From contig CANNFT010000009.1 in assembly GCA_947503895.1 (NCBI GenBank), positions 1-64,000 of the forward strand: DNA of 64,000 nt, read 5' to 3'. The notes beneath the pieces were generated by a model. The model did not search any database and was not told the DNA's origin. It saw only the letters and a program-made list of their open reading frames with translations. The DNA comes from an uncultured Saccharospirillaceae bacterium (lineage in GTDB: Bacteria > Pseudomonadota > Gammaproteobacteria > Pseudomonadales > Oceanobacteraceae). Shown one piece after another: positions 42,024 to 51,604 of this stretch (its first letter is position 1; each line of letters opens with the position of its first letter). A program made the position numbers and the translations under genes.

Positions 42024-43427
42024 ATGCTGGACACGTTTATGTTATCCCGGTTGCAGTTCGCTACAAATATTTCATTTCATATTTTGTTTCCTACTATCAA
42101 CATTGCTTTGTGCTGGCTACTGCTATTTTTTAAAGTCAAACATGACACCACTGGCGATCCCGTTTGGATGCGAGTCTATCGCTTTTGGGTCAAAATATTT
42201 GCATTAACGTTTGCACTGGGGGTCGTCAGTGGCATTACCATGTCATTCCAGTTTGGTACTAACTGGCCCGGATTTATGGAAAAAGTGGGAAATGTCGCCG
42301 GACCGTTACTGGGATATGAAGTATTAACCGCATTTTTTTTAGAAGCGACTTTTTTAGGCATTATGCTATTTGGCAAAAATAAAGTGCCTTCAAATGTGCA
42401 TACTTTTGCCATACTGATGGTGGCCATCGGCACCACTATTTCTGCCTTTTGGATATTGGCTTTAAACAGTTGGATGCAAACACCGACAGGCCACGAAATC
42501 CGAGATGGCGTTGTTCATGTCACTAGTTGGTGGGATGTTATATTCAACCCCTCTTTTCCCTATCGCTTAACCCATATGCTGTTAGCATCTGGATTAACAG
42601 CGTGCTTTTTTGTCGCCGGCATCAGTGCCTATCGCATCCGTCAGGGTGATCAAAAGAAAGCGCCCCGACTCACTTTAAAAACAACCTTAATCATTGCGGC
42701 CTTTCTAACGCCGCTGCAAATCTTTATGGGGGATTTACACGGCTTAAATACTTTGGAGCACCAACCCGCCAAAATTGCGGCTATTGAAGGCGTATGGGAA
42801 ACAGAAAAAGGAGCGCCGCTGCTGCTCTTCGCCATTCCAGATTCAGAAGAACAAACCAACCACCTTTCATTGGGTATCCCAAATTTGGCCAGCCTAATAT
42901 TAACCCACGACATCAATGGTGAAATTAAAGGCTTAAATGAGTTTGCACCTGCGCATCCGCCTGTCGGCCCTGTCTTTTGGGGTTTCCGAATCATGGTGGC
43001 GGTCGGCATGTTAATGCTGCTGACCGCATGGTGGGGTTGCTATCAATTCTTTAAACACCAGCAATTAGGTTCAAAAACATTACGGTTGGTCGAATGCATG
43101 ACGTTTTCAGGTTGGGTCGCAACACTGGCCGGCTGGTATGTGACCGAAATTGGGCGTCAGCCTTGGCTCGTGACGGGTATATTAACGGCCCAAGAAGCGG
43201 CAACATCTGTGGCGGTTGAAAATGTCGGAATTTCATTTACGTTATTTGTTCTGATCTATGCAGCTTTGCTTTGGGCATATATTCACACGATAAGGGCGAT
43301 GGCTCGTAAAGCGGTTAATGTTGAGGAATATGAACAAGATTCATCACCTAATAAGACAACATTTCACAATGAAATGGATACAAACACCGCCGTAGATAAT
43401 CACATCACAACACTAAAGAAAGGATAG
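42024..43427 (+). CDS. cioA: Cytochrome bd-type quinol oxidase subunit I (cyanide-insensitive class)
   Basis: A 467-residue membrane protein with about nine TM segments. It carries the heme-ligand region HISFHILFPTINIALCW near the N-terminus and the GRQPW motif (TEIGRQPWLVTG). The Q loop is short (AAIEGVWETEKGAPLLLFAIPD), typical of CIO-type oxidases. It reduces oxygen with electrons from quinol. It follows the GbsR-like regulator, and subunit II follows by five bases. Confidence 0.92.
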   Translation: MLDTFMLSRLQFATNISFHILFPTINIALCWLLLFFKVKHDTTGDPVWMRVYRFWVKIFALTFALGVVSGITMSFQFGTNWPGFMEKVGNVAGPLLGYEVLTAFFLEATFLGIMLFGKNKVPSNVHTFAILMVAIGTTISAFWILALNSWMQTPTGHEIRDGVVHVTSWWDVIFNPSFPYRLTHMLLASGLTACFFVAGISAYRIRQGDQKKAPRLTLKTTLIIAAFLTPLQIFMGDLHGLNTLEHQPAKIAAIEGVWETEKGAPLLLFAIPDSEEQTNHLSLGIPNLASLILTHDINGEIKGLNEFAPAHPPVGPVFWGFRIMVAVGMLMLLTAWWGCYQFFKHQQLGSKTLRLVECMTFSGWVATLAGWYVTEIGRQPWLVTGILTAQEAATSVAVENVGISFTLFVLIYAALLWAYIHTIRAMARKAVNVEEYEQDSSPNKTTFHNEMDTNTAVDNHITTLKKG

Positions 43428-43432
43428 CCATT

Positions 43433-44455
43433 ATGAATTCGGAGTGGTTCTCAGATAGCAGCATGTGGTTACCCATTGTATTTATTGGATTAATGGGACT
43501 TGCCATCCTTGTGTACGCCATTTTAGATGGGTACGACTTAGGCGTAGGTATGCTAATGCCGATGGAAAAAGAGAAGGAAGCCTATCGCGACACTATGATT
43601 GCCTCCATTGGTCCTTTTTGGGATGCTAATGAAACATGGCTTGTGCTCGCCGTAGGGCTGTTGCTCATCGCTTTTCCTTCTGCTCACAGTTTGATTTTAT
43701 TTGAATTGTATTTACCCGCCACCTTGATGTTGGTGGGTTTGATTCTTAGAGGAGTGGCATTCGATTTTCGAGCAAAAGCGGGGGTTGATCATAAATATCT
43801 TTGGGATTGCACATTTAAGCTAGGTTCTTGGCTCACCGCTTTGTGCCAAGGGTTCATGCTAGGACAATACGTTACTGGCTTTCAAAATTCGACCGCCACA
43901 CTGATTTTTAGCTTAATCAGTGCCATTGGCGTTGCGGCGGCTTATTGTTTCATTGGTAGTGCTTGGTTAGTGATGAAAACGGAGCAAGCTTTACAATCTA
44001 AAGCCATTTACTGGGCACGCACGCTGGGACGTATCAGTTTTATTTGGATTGTGATCGTATGTGGCGTTAATTTATGGATTAACCCGGATGTATTCGCTCG
44101 CTGGTTTGAGTTTCCACTCGTTATGTTCGTACTCTTGGTGCCTACACTGTGTTTAATATTATTTATGTTAAACGATGTGGCTTTAGAGCGCATTTCTAAA
44201 ACAGCTGAGCGCTATTCATGGGTGCCATTTATTTTAGTGAGCGGCATATTTACATTGTGTTTTAGCGGACTGGCTTTTAGTTTTTTCCCTTACATTGTTC
44301 CGGGTCAAATGGATATTTGGCAAGCGTCCAGCGCACCGGAATCACTTATGTTTATATTAGTGGGGGCCAGCGTCGTCATTCCATGTATTTTAGTGTACAC
44401 CGCCTTTTCATATCGTGTATTTAGAGGCAAAACAACAGAACTTAAATACGACTAA
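43433..44455 (+). CDS. cioB: Cytochrome bd-type quinol oxidase subunit II
   Basis: A 340-residue membrane protein with the family start (FIGLMGLAILVYAILDGYDLGVGMLMP) and GPFWDANETWLVLA. It partners subunit I. No small CydX-like gene was seen downstream before the terminator at 44545. The start ATG 43433 follows GAAAGGATAGCC. Confidence 0.92.
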   Translation: MNSEWFSDSSMWLPIVFIGLMGLAILVYAILDGYDLGVGMLMPMEKEKEAYRDTMIASIGPFWDANETWLVLAVGLLLIAFPSAHSLILFELYLPATLMLVGLILRGVAFDFRAKAGVDHKYLWDCTFKLGSWLTALCQGFMLGQYVTGFQNSTATLIFSLISAIGVAAAYCFIGSAWLVMKTEQALQSKAIYWARTLGRISFIWIVIVCGVNLWINPDVFARWFEFPLVMFVLLVPTLCLILFMLNDVALERISKTAERYSWVPFILVSGIFTLCFSGLAFSFFPYIVPGQMDIWQASSAPESLMFILVGASVVIPCILVYTAFSYRVFRGKTTELKYD

Positions 44456-44544
44456 TCGGCACTTAAAGCACAGGCATCGACTTTAAAGATACCCTATTCG
44501 TCATGCGATGATTCATTCATATTCTTTAAGAGCACGTCTAAGAA

Positions 44545-44577
44545 AAAGGCCTGTGAATACAGTATTCACAGGCCTTT
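44545..44577. terminator. Strong bidirectional terminator
   Basis: A perfect 15-bp stem (AAAGGCCTGTGAATA / TATTCACAGGCCTTT) with a three-base loop lies between the convergent cioB and lipoprotein genes. A-run and T-run flank it on both sides. Confidence 0.92.
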
Positions 44578-44603
44578 CTAATGACGACTATGGTCAATGT
44601 ATG

Positions 44604-46130
44604 CTACGGCGTACAGCTATTGGTCGGCGTATAACTCCCTGCTTTTTGCATAAAGCCAACTAGGTGTGCCCTTCCCCGACTTCGCCAAAATTTATTGAGG
44701 GTTAATTCGGCATGAGGCATTCTCGTAATACCATTATTACACACCAAATTCACCACGAAACTGGGTGAATTAAAGTAATTTGCCAGCTCACTAAAAGAGT
44801 CCCAGTCACGATAACCGTCCATGGCGATATGACAGGTTCTGCAGTAAGGTTTCACAACCTCATTGTATACGGTCTCATAATCAGTCCAACTCGCTGGTAC
44901 ATATTCAGAATTAAATAATTGATTAGGCGTGGACAGGTTATTGTCATACCAACCGTCGATGATATCGGTCATTGACGTGGGCGCATTGGTTAAAGTGACA
45001 ATTTGATTAAGCTGACGGAAAGACTCTTCTTGCGCACTGCGAGACTTATTGGCAACAATCGTTGAGTATTGATAGTTATCTAAATCAAACGGTAAAAAAT
45101 ACGCATCGCTTATGGAGTTTGTATTCGCATTGTAATAGCCACCATGACAATTCAAACACACACCGGGCATCGCTTTAGCACCTTGATTATCTAACGCTAC
45201 ATCCGTGACAATATTACCTGCACTATTATACGCATAAAATTTAACGGTATTGGCAACGTCCGCTGGGTCATAATCCATGGCAACGGTAGCCACTAAATTT
45301 GCGCCGCTAATGGCATCTGCAATGGCCGTAACATGATCATCCACGACGACCTGACCGTGGTTTTTGACATAACACGATACACGCTGAGAAAAAGCGCCTC
45401 GCTGACAATTCATATTGCGACCAAATCCTAAATCATACGCATTGTAATATTGTGCTGATGCAGCATGGGAGGAGAATTCTGAAAAGGCGCTTTGTAATAG
45501 CCAACCATTAAATGTGCCCGGTGCATTAATCTGGTTATTATATTCTAATTGCTCACAACCTCCGTTGTCACAGTCGTAATCTGCACCGCCGGGAGTCGTG
45601 CGTGCTTCCAAGAAACGATTATCACTGTAATCCGTACTCGGCAAAGCCCCTAAATCGCCTAACGTCAGTATAGGCATATTGTAGCTGGCACAGGCCGCAC
45701 CGGCTTGTGTGTAAGTATCACCCGCGTTCAGTCGCTCTAGTACACAATCAAAATCATCAAACGTAACAGGGTATATGGTATTAGCCCCATCGGTGGCGAC
45801 CGCTCTAATTTGCACTAATCCGTCCTGATCCCAAAGCGCACCGGGTACGACATTGACGTCCCATCCATATAACGTCCCTTTTACTGGGTCATCCAAAATA
45901 GGATCAACGGATGTCACCGTGTTGCCTAGCACCACCCAATTGTTTGCACCCATATCATAACCTTCGACACGGATGGGAATACTGGGTTTGGTGTACCCAC
46001 CGCCCACATTAATAGAAATGACTTGGCTGTTACCCGAAAAGTTACTGCCATTCTCGGGCGCCCAGGTACAAGCAGCCAAGTACAATATACCTGCCATCAG
46101 CAGGACTTTTTTCAATTGGTTTACGCTCAT
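44604..46130 (-). CDS. Lipoprotein with two CXXCH heme motifs
   Basis: A 508-residue exported lipoprotein: signal peptide and lipobox (ILYLAACT) near residues 14-22. A long N-terminal region (about 300 residues) is beta-rich and Asn/Asp-rich. Two heme c motifs follow, CLNCH (about residue 330) and CRTCH (about 437), so it could bind two hemes. It resembles cytochrome-like proteins of unknown partner. It faces the quinol oxidase genes but is convergent. ATG 46130 with AGGGAAT upstream is chosen over 46145. Confidence 0.78.
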   Translation of the reverse strand: MSVNQLKKVLLMAGILYLAACTWAPENGSNFSGNSQVISINVGGGYTKPSIPIRVEGYDMGANNWVVLGNTVTSVDPILDDPVKGTLYGWDVNVVPGALWDQDGLVQIRAVATDGANTIYPVTFDDFDCVLERLNAGDTYTQAGAACASYNMPILTLGDLGALPSTDYSDNRFLEARTTPGGADYDCDNGGCEQLEYNNQINAPGTFNGWLLQSAFSEFSSHAASAQYYNAYDLGFGRNMNCQRGAFSQRVSCYVKNHGQVVVDDHVTAIADAISGANLVATVAMDYDPADVANTVKFYAYNSAGNIVTDVALDNQGAKAMPGVCLNCHGGYYNANTNSISDAYFLPFDLDNYQYSTIVANKSRSAQEESFRQLNQIVTLTNAPTSMTDIIDGWYDNNLSTPNQLFNSEYVPASWTDYETVYNEVVKPYCRTCHIAMDGYRDWDSFSELANYFNSPSFVVNLVCNNGITRMPHAELTLNKFWRSRGRAHLVGFMQKAGSYTPTNSCTP

Positions 46131-46411
46131 TTTATATTCCCTCAAGCATGAAGCGATCCATCGATACCCAGCAAACAGCCGACGAAATACATCAGGGTTT
46201 GCTATGGCTCAAATGAGTGGTGTTGTGGTTTTAGCTTTTGTCCAACGCGTACATTTGGATATGAATCACGGTTCTAATTTATGCCAGTCGATTGCTGACG
46301 TTGGTTTAGTTTAGTGGGAAGGAAAAGTTAAAGAAGGAGCCTTTAACGATAGTCGAAGGAAGGGATGTGCGATTCGAATGGATTCTTTTCAACCTATTTA
46401 TCTTCACTGCT

Positions 46412-46427
46412 GTAGTCCATGGACTAC
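46412..46427. repeat. 16-bp perfect palindrome
   Basis: GTAGTCCATGGACTAC is a perfect palindrome in the spacer region. It is a possible protein-binding site or cruciform; no partner is evident. Confidence 0.55.
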
Positions 46428-46595
46428 TGCATCGTCAGACATAGCGCAAGTAGCGTCCAAAGCGCTTCATTTTTGCATTAAAAAAATCCCCCATTCGCAT
46501 CAATTTGGCACACAGCCCTTCGTCGCTCCGCTTTCTTTTGGCATAAAAGGACTATGTCTCAAGCAAACTTTCAACCTTCTGCCACATAACATTAA

Positions 46596-46611
46596 GTAAA
46601 CAGTTGTTTAC
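46596..46611. promoter_or_regulatory. Candidate DesT/TetR-type operator
   Basis: GTAAACA-GT-TGTTTAC is a perfect 7-bp dyad. It lies 190 bases before the reductase gene, and the related half-site GTGAACA occurs in the leader of the TetR gene at about 49930-49940. DesT-type operators in pseudomonads have a similar GTGAAC..GTTCAC form. Inferred. Confidence 0.45.
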
Positions 46612-46803
46612 GAATCCCACATACCCATAACAGCCAGCACACCATTGCCCTTGTCGCCGATTAAGTCGTCATTGTTGGCTATTTATTACTAAAAACACGT
46701 TCATGGCAGGCGTCAAACATATTGAACACCAACTTAATCCATTTATACAGGTTGAATATCAACCAATTTGGGTGTACAACTGTACGCTGAAATGGAGGCT
46801 GTA

Positions 46804-48090
46804 ATGCGCACTGCTTATGCAAAAGTGAAAGGCTTGGAAAAGCCTATTCAAAGTCCATCGAATATCTCTGGGCGTCTATGGCAAAAATTTAGCCAAAGTT
46901 TAACGGGCAATGATCGCTTTTCTGCTTATCTGGAACCGGTTATTCAAATGCTGTTACCCGCGTGGGCAGCCAATAGTTATCGGGCACAAGTGATCAATCG
47001 ACGTATTGAAAATGAACAAGCATTCACTTTAGTGCTAAGACCCAGTCGTTACTGGCCAGCTTTTACTGCGGGTCAATTTGTACAAATAACGGTAGAAGTC
47101 GATGGTGCACTGGTCAGTCGGGTATTTAGCATTTCATCTTCGCCTCAAATGTTTCAAAAAGAAGGCTTAATAGAACTGAGTATCCGCATACAAGAAAAAG
47201 GCAGGATCACACCTTGGCTGGCATCCGACCTTAAGATTCGGCAGTGGATTCGATTGTCCGCGCCGAGCGGCGTATTTAGCATTGAAAATACGATTAAATC
47301 TGCTGCCCAAAAAGCGTCATTACCCTTGCAAAAAAATAGCACACAGAAAGATGAAGATACCAATGGCTCAGCACAATCTCGGCCCTTGCTCTTTATTGCC
47401 GGTGGCAGCGGTATAACACCCTTTAGAGCCATGCTGCATGAATACAAAGAAACGCTTCAAGTCACGGTGATTTATTCTTATCGTGGCGCGGCCCAAAGCC
47501 TATTTTTATCAGAATTAAATCAGTTAAAAACGAATTTCCCAAATATTAAAATTCATTTGCTTGATAGCTCACGGCAACCCCGAATGAATGCGAGCCGATT
47601 ACTCGAATTAGCACCCGAAGTTTTTGGCTCTGCGATTCTTCTATGTGGGCCACCTGCATTTATGCAGCATACAGTAAAAGAAATCCTATCTTTAGGCGTT
47701 AGCAAGGACCGTATTTTACAAGAGTCCTTTAGTTCCACGCCGATAAACGCAATTTCTAGTCACTATGCTTCTGTCGCTCTGAACGGAAGAAGTGACTTAT
47801 CACAAGATAATTTCTTAGCACCCACAGACGAGCGTCAAATTCATTTTCTGCTCTCCCAAAAAACCATGTCCATTAACAGCAACAACAACGACCCTCTACT
47901 CAATCTTGCTGAGAGCATAGGGTTAAAACCAGTACATGGCTGTCGTGCGGGTGTTTGCCACCAATGTATTTGTAAAAAGCGTCAAGGCCGTGTCCTTAAT
48001 ATGCGTACACAGCAGTATTCGGATACAGGGCCAGAAGATATTCAACTCTGCATTTCTGTGCCTGTCGATAACGTCGCTTTAGATTTATAA
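46804..48090 (+). CDS. Ferredoxin/flavin reductase, electron donor of the desaturase
   Basis: A 428-residue electron-transfer protein. It has an FAD-binding domain (FTAGQFVQITVEVDG..VSRVFSISSSP), an NAD(P)H domain with GGSGITPFRAM and LCGPPAFM, and a C-terminal plant-type 2Fe-2S domain with CRAGVCHQC and a distal LCIS. It corresponds in order and type to DesC of pseudomonads. ATG 46804 is chosen for GGAGG six bases upstream. It is four bases upstream of the desaturase. Confidence 0.9.
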   Translation: MRTAYAKVKGLEKPIQSPSNISGRLWQKFSQSLTGNDRFSAYLEPVIQMLLPAWAANSYRAQVINRRIENEQAFTLVLRPSRYWPAFTAGQFVQITVEVDGALVSRVFSISSSPQMFQKEGLIELSIRIQEKGRITPWLASDLKIRQWIRLSAPSGVFSIENTIKSAAQKASLPLQKNSTQKDEDTNGSAQSRPLLFIAGGSGITPFRAMLHEYKETLQVTVIYSYRGAAQSLFLSELNQLKTNFPNIKIHLLDSSRQPRMNASRLLELAPEVFGSAILLCGPPAFMQHTVKEILSLGVSKDRILQESFSSTPINAISSHYASVALNGRSDLSQDNFLAPTDERQIHFLLSQKTMSINSNNNDPLLNLAESIGLKPVHGCRAGVCHQCICKKRQGRVLNMRTQQYSDTGPEDIQLCISVPVDNVALDL

Positions 48091-48100
48091 AGGATTGAAC

Positions 48101-49264
48101 ATGCAAAACGATATCGCCCCAAATAGTAATGAACCTCGAACAGCCTTGCTTCAGGATCGCCTCAACCCATCCAGTTCTGAAGAAATGTTTGCGTCATTTG
48201 CGCACGATATTGAAGCCGTAAGATCTGAATTTGCCGAAAAAGTGGGTGATAAAGACGCACGATACATTCGTAAACTTATTCGTATTCATCGATTTTTAGA
48301 TTGGGGCGGGCGTTTGTCTATGGTGCTCGGGTTTCTCCACCCCTTATTTTGGGTGGTCGGCGTATTGTCTTTGGCCACTGCGAAAATACTGGACAATATG
48401 GAGATTGGCCACAACATTATGCATGGACAATACGACTGGATGAATGACCCAAATATCAACTCACGGACATTTGAGTGGGATAACATGGCCGATGCTAATT
48501 CTTGGAAGCGGTATCACAACCATGAACATCACACCTATACCAATATCATAGGGAAAGATCGAGATTTCGGTTACGGACTTCTGCGCATGAGTGACGATAC
48601 GCGATGGAAGCGGAAAAACATATGGCAGTTTTTCACTTACCTAAACTTAAGTTTTTGGTTTGAATGGGGCGTTGCCTACCATGAATTAGCAGGCGAGCGA
48701 ATATTTGTAGGGAAGCGTAAGAAAGCCAGTAAGCTGCACATCACAAGAGAGCAATTAAAGCGCGCATTTTTTAGCAAGGCTGGGAAGCAACTGTTTAAGG
48801 ATTACTTGTTTTTTCCGCTTATCTCAGGGCCGATGTTTTTAGCGGTTTTACTGGGTAATTTCATTGCTAACATTCTTCGAAACATCTGGACGTCTACGAT
48901 CATCTTTTGCGGTCACTTCACCGAAGACGTCTACACATTTAAAATGTCTGAATGCGAAAATGAAAGCCGAGGTCGTTGGTTTTATCGGCAAATACTAGGC
49001 TCGTCCAATTTAGAAGGCAGTCGTTGGTTCTACATTCTCACTGGACATTTAAGTCATCAAATAGAGCATCATCTATTTCCTGACATCCCCGCACATCATT
49101 ACGTCGCAATGGCACCGAAGATTCGAGCCATATGTGATCGCTACCATGTGCCTTACAATTCAGATTCATTCTGGAAACAATATGCTGGTGTGTTAATGCG
49201 CATTATCCGCTATAGCTTTCCAACTACTCGGAAAACGAATTCTCTTGCCAAACTAAGTCAGTAA
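48101..49264 (+). CDS. Fatty-acid (acyl-CoA) desaturase
   Basis: A 387-residue membrane desaturase. The three histidine boxes are visible: HNIMH (with GHNIMHGQYDW), HNHEHH and HQIEHH. About four hydrophobic segments separate them. It should insert a double bond into acyl chains with electrons from the adjacent reductase. The TetR gene faces it from the other strand and ends two bases away. ATG 48101 is preferred because AAGGATTG lies a few bases upstream. Confidence 0.9.
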   Translation: MQNDIAPNSNEPRTALLQDRLNPSSSEEMFASFAHDIEAVRSEFAEKVGDKDARYIRKLIRIHRFLDWGGRLSMVLGFLHPLFWVVGVLSLATAKILDNMEIGHNIMHGQYDWMNDPNINSRTFEWDNMADANSWKRYHNHEHHTYTNIIGKDRDFGYGLLRMSDDTRWKRKNIWQFFTYLNLSFWFEWGVAYHELAGERIFVGKRKKASKLHITREQLKRAFFSKAGKQLFKDYLFFPLISGPMFLAVLLGNFIANILRNIWTSTIIFCGHFTEDVYTFKMSECENESRGRWFYRQILGSSNLEGSRWFYILTGHLSHQIEHHLFPDIPAHHYVAMAPKIRAICDRYHVPYNSDSFWKQYAGVLMRIIRYSFPTTRKTNSLAKLSQ

Positions 49265-49265
49265 T

Positions 49266-49907
49266 TTAGACGTCAAACACGTATTGTTTCCAGAGTTGCA
49301 TGAGCATGTCTTGCAATTCTGAATAATAATCTTGGTTAAATGCCGAGAATAACTCGCCTTCTAGTAAATGCTTAAGGTGATTTGGCCAATCCAGCATCTG
49401 CCACAAGCCAATGGTAATGGCAAATGAGCGCACTATCAGTTGCTCACCATTATTATTAATGGAAGGGTAAGCGCCCTCAAGCGCCAATGCTGTTTCACGT
49501 ACACGCATGGCTAACTGTTTCTTAAATGCTTCACCGCAGAGTGCATCTAGATTTTGTTCTAATACCGATTTTGCCATAGATGCTAGCGGAAGCAGGCTAG
49601 GATTTTGCTTGATGTAATAAACGAGACTGTTAATGTGTTTTTCAACACTGTTACCTGCTAAGACACCTTGCTTTAGTCCGTCTAGCATGGTCATTAATTT
49701 TTCTTCAAGCAGTGCTTGAAAAATTTCTTCTTTCGTACTGAAGTAAAGATACACGGTTCCTTTAGCCAGTTGACTCGCCTGTGCAATGCGAATAACAGAA
49801 GGTAACTGCTGAGGATTTTCCATTAATAAAGTGGCAGCGGCTTCTAATATCGAAGCCTTTCTTATGGCTTTGTCCTCAGCTTGTGTCGCACGCTTCTTGT
49901 CCAGCAT
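49266..49907 (-). CDS. TetR-family regulator (DesT-like)
   Basis: A 213-residue TetR/AcrR regulator. The N-terminal HTH is RIAQASQLAKGTVYLYFSTKEEIF. The C-terminal part should bind an acyl ligand. It is convergent with the desaturase gene and its own leader contains a GTGAACA half-site. ATG 49907 with GAGGATACAC upstream is chosen over 49940. In pseudomonads DesT tunes the desaturase according to acyl-CoA saturation, so the same is inferred here. Confidence 0.85.
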   Translation of the reverse strand: MLDKKRATQAEDKAIRKASILEAAATLLMENPQQLPSVIRIAQASQLAKGTVYLYFSTKEEIFQALLEEKLMTMLDGLKQGVLAGNSVEKHINSLVYYIKQNPSLLPLASMAKSVLEQNLDALCGEAFKKQLAMRVRETALALEGAYPSINNNGEQLIVRSFAITIGLWQMLDWPNHLKHLLEGELFSAFNQDYYSELQDMLMQLWKQYVFDV

Positions 49908-50654
49908 GTGTATCCTCAAAGTCATTAAAATGTTGTTCACATTTTTTATTTAGCTGCGTATCAAATTGAACAGCAGGTCATTATTTTATGGGCATGCTTA
50001 TTCCCTTATCTGCACCATGTAAAACTCATTTATTCTATTTTCAGCCAACCGGTAATGTCGGGTCGTTGCATGGCAAGATAGAAATTTTTATACGTTATGC
50101 CCAAATCGCGACTCACCCATTATTCTTATTAACACTTATGTCCCTACAAGCGCTGAAAGGGTTGCCATCACATTTCTTGACTCATTAGTCAGCATATACT
50201 AAGCAGGTGGCTCAGTATAAATAAAAGCGAAATTCAATCACCTAAAGGTCAGAAGTTTGCGATGTCGCATTATAGCGGTGCAATTATGTAAATCACAGAG
50301 ATTTGGCGTGTTGGTGTCCGCATATTAGGAAGAGTCATCCCGCTATAGCGGGATAATTAAAACCTCCATCACACGAAGTATGAGAGCATGTCGACGGATG
50401 ACAATGGTCGTCAATATTAAAGACTAAAAAATAGACTACAGGAAACGGTGATCCAAAGCGTGTTTACACTGTATACCTTTCAATTGGGAGCCTGATCTTT
50501 ATATGGAGAGAATAGGCGCTGCGTTAATAACGCGCATGGATCATCGAAGTGACAATCATTATCAATAAGTGGTAGCAGCCTGTAAAAATTTAACATTTGG
50601 GCCGGTGGGTAAAGCAACGCTATAATGCGGCAATTTCTTATCTAAAGGCTCACA
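49908..50654. other. Intergenic, no clear gene
   Basis: About 745 bases. A 66-codon frame (49988-50188) has no support. A perfect 18-bp palindrome lies at 50337-50354. The last bases should contain the yjaG promoter. Confidence 0.5.
50337..50354. repeat. 18-bp perfect palindrome
   Basis: ATCCCGCTATAGCGGGAT is perfectly self-complementary and stands alone in the spacer before yjaG. It may be a binding site or a short hairpin unit. Confidence 0.6.
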
Positions 50655-51206
50655 ATGGACTTTAATTCTCTTAATCATTGGCAACAGCTCGCGTTCTGCA
50701 CTGCGATTGCTGAGCGATGCTTCCCAAATTACGCCTTGTTCTGTGAAATTGAAAGCACTGGTGACGCCCAGCAAGTACGTAAAATGCTCAACAAAGTCTG
50801 GGAATATTTACGTGGGCAACTTAAAAGCACAAAAAATATCGAGAAGCAGTTAGAAGCCTTTGATCCGCTCATGCCAGATACAGATGCATCTGATCACTTG
50901 GGAGCTTACCTCGCTCTTGATATGACAGTCGCACTGCAAAGCTGCTTACAGAGTATTATTGATAACAGTATTTTAGACGCCGAAGCCATTGCTGAAATGA
51001 CAAATGAACGCCTCAAAGAAGTCATTGAGGTGCAAGGCGATACATTGGATAGCAGTGAGCTTTGGTTGCGTCATATGGAATTTGAATCAAAATTGATTGA
51101 ATATTTGAAAGAACAAGTCTCTCATGCAGAGCTTATTAAAAGACTTATTCCATTCGCCAGTGACGGCGGCGTCAGTCAGGTAGGCGTGTGTTTAGATGAG
51201 GATTAG
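50655..51206 (+). CDS. yjaG: YjaG / DUF416 family protein
   Basis: A 183-residue soluble protein matching DUF416: LNHWQQLAFCTAIAERCFPNYALFCE, then VWE.L.G and the DASDHLGAYLALDMTVALQ block. Function not known in detail; the family is widespread in gammaproteobacteria. It overlaps the next gene by 11 bases. Confidence 0.88.
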   Translation: MDFNSLNHWQQLAFCTAIAERCFPNYALFCEIESTGDAQQVRKMLNKVWEYLRGQLKSTKNIEKQLEAFDPLMPDTDASDHLGAYLALDMTVALQSCLQSIIDNSILDAEAIAEMTNERLKEVIEVQGDTLDSSELWLRHMEFESKLIEYLKEQVSHAELIKRLIPFASDGGVSQVGVCLDED

Positions 51207-51603
51207 AATATTGCCACTCGGTAAGCCGATAAAAAAGCTGCTGTCATTGCTAATGATTTTAATGGTTACCATGGCTCTCCCCACTCGAGCTCAGAGTGAC
51301 GAATTTCATAGTGATCAATTATTATATTTATTGCAACAAAAAATAATGCTTAAACAGTTACAATCAGAGTTTCCATCATTAGGACTTCACTCTGAGCACG
51401 CGCTAAAAAATATTCGATCCCAAACAAACCATTTAAAAAACTTGACGGAGCTGCTTCCAAGCTATGTCAATATTCCCGAGTCTAGATACCCGAATATGTC
51501 AGAGTATCACCTTAGTTTAACCAGTCGGGCAGAGCTGCTTAACGAAGTGACGGATATCATTGTTACTTACCACCAACAAGCGCATAAGTATTCACTCCAA
51601 TGA
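51196..51603 (+). CDS. Small exported protein, unknown
   Basis: A 135-residue protein with an N-terminal signal segment (KKLLSLLMILMVTMALPTRAQS), predicting export to the periplasm. The mature part is helical and contains no motif I know. It overlaps the end of yjaG and may be co-expressed. Confidence 0.65.
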   Translation: MRIRILPLGKPIKKLLSLLMILMVTMALPTRAQSDEFHSDQLLYLLQQKIMLKQLQSEFPSLGLHSEHALKNIRSQTNHLKNLTELLPSYVNIPESRYPNMSEYHLSLTSRAELLNEVTDIIVTYHQQAHKYSLQ

Positions 51604-51604
51604 T

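Larger units (their letters stand above)
46131..46803. other. Regulatory region between lipoprotein and reductase genes
   Basis: No convincing gene in about 670 bases; small frames look like noise. It contains a 16-bp perfect palindrome at 46412-46427, the GTAAACA-GT-TGTTTAC dyad at 46596-46611, GGTTGA-ATA-TCAACC (46750-46764), and a short GTAC-AACT-GTAC repeat near 46774. These probably regulate the downstream reductase/desaturase genes. Confidence 0.5.

Noticed and set aside
46378-46599. 73-codon frame in the desaturase leader
   Set aside because: It runs through the palindromes and lacks a ribosome site; unlikely to be coding.
49988-50188. 66-codon frame after the TetR gene
   Set aside because: Weak composition, no ribosome site, no homology pattern; treated as noise.
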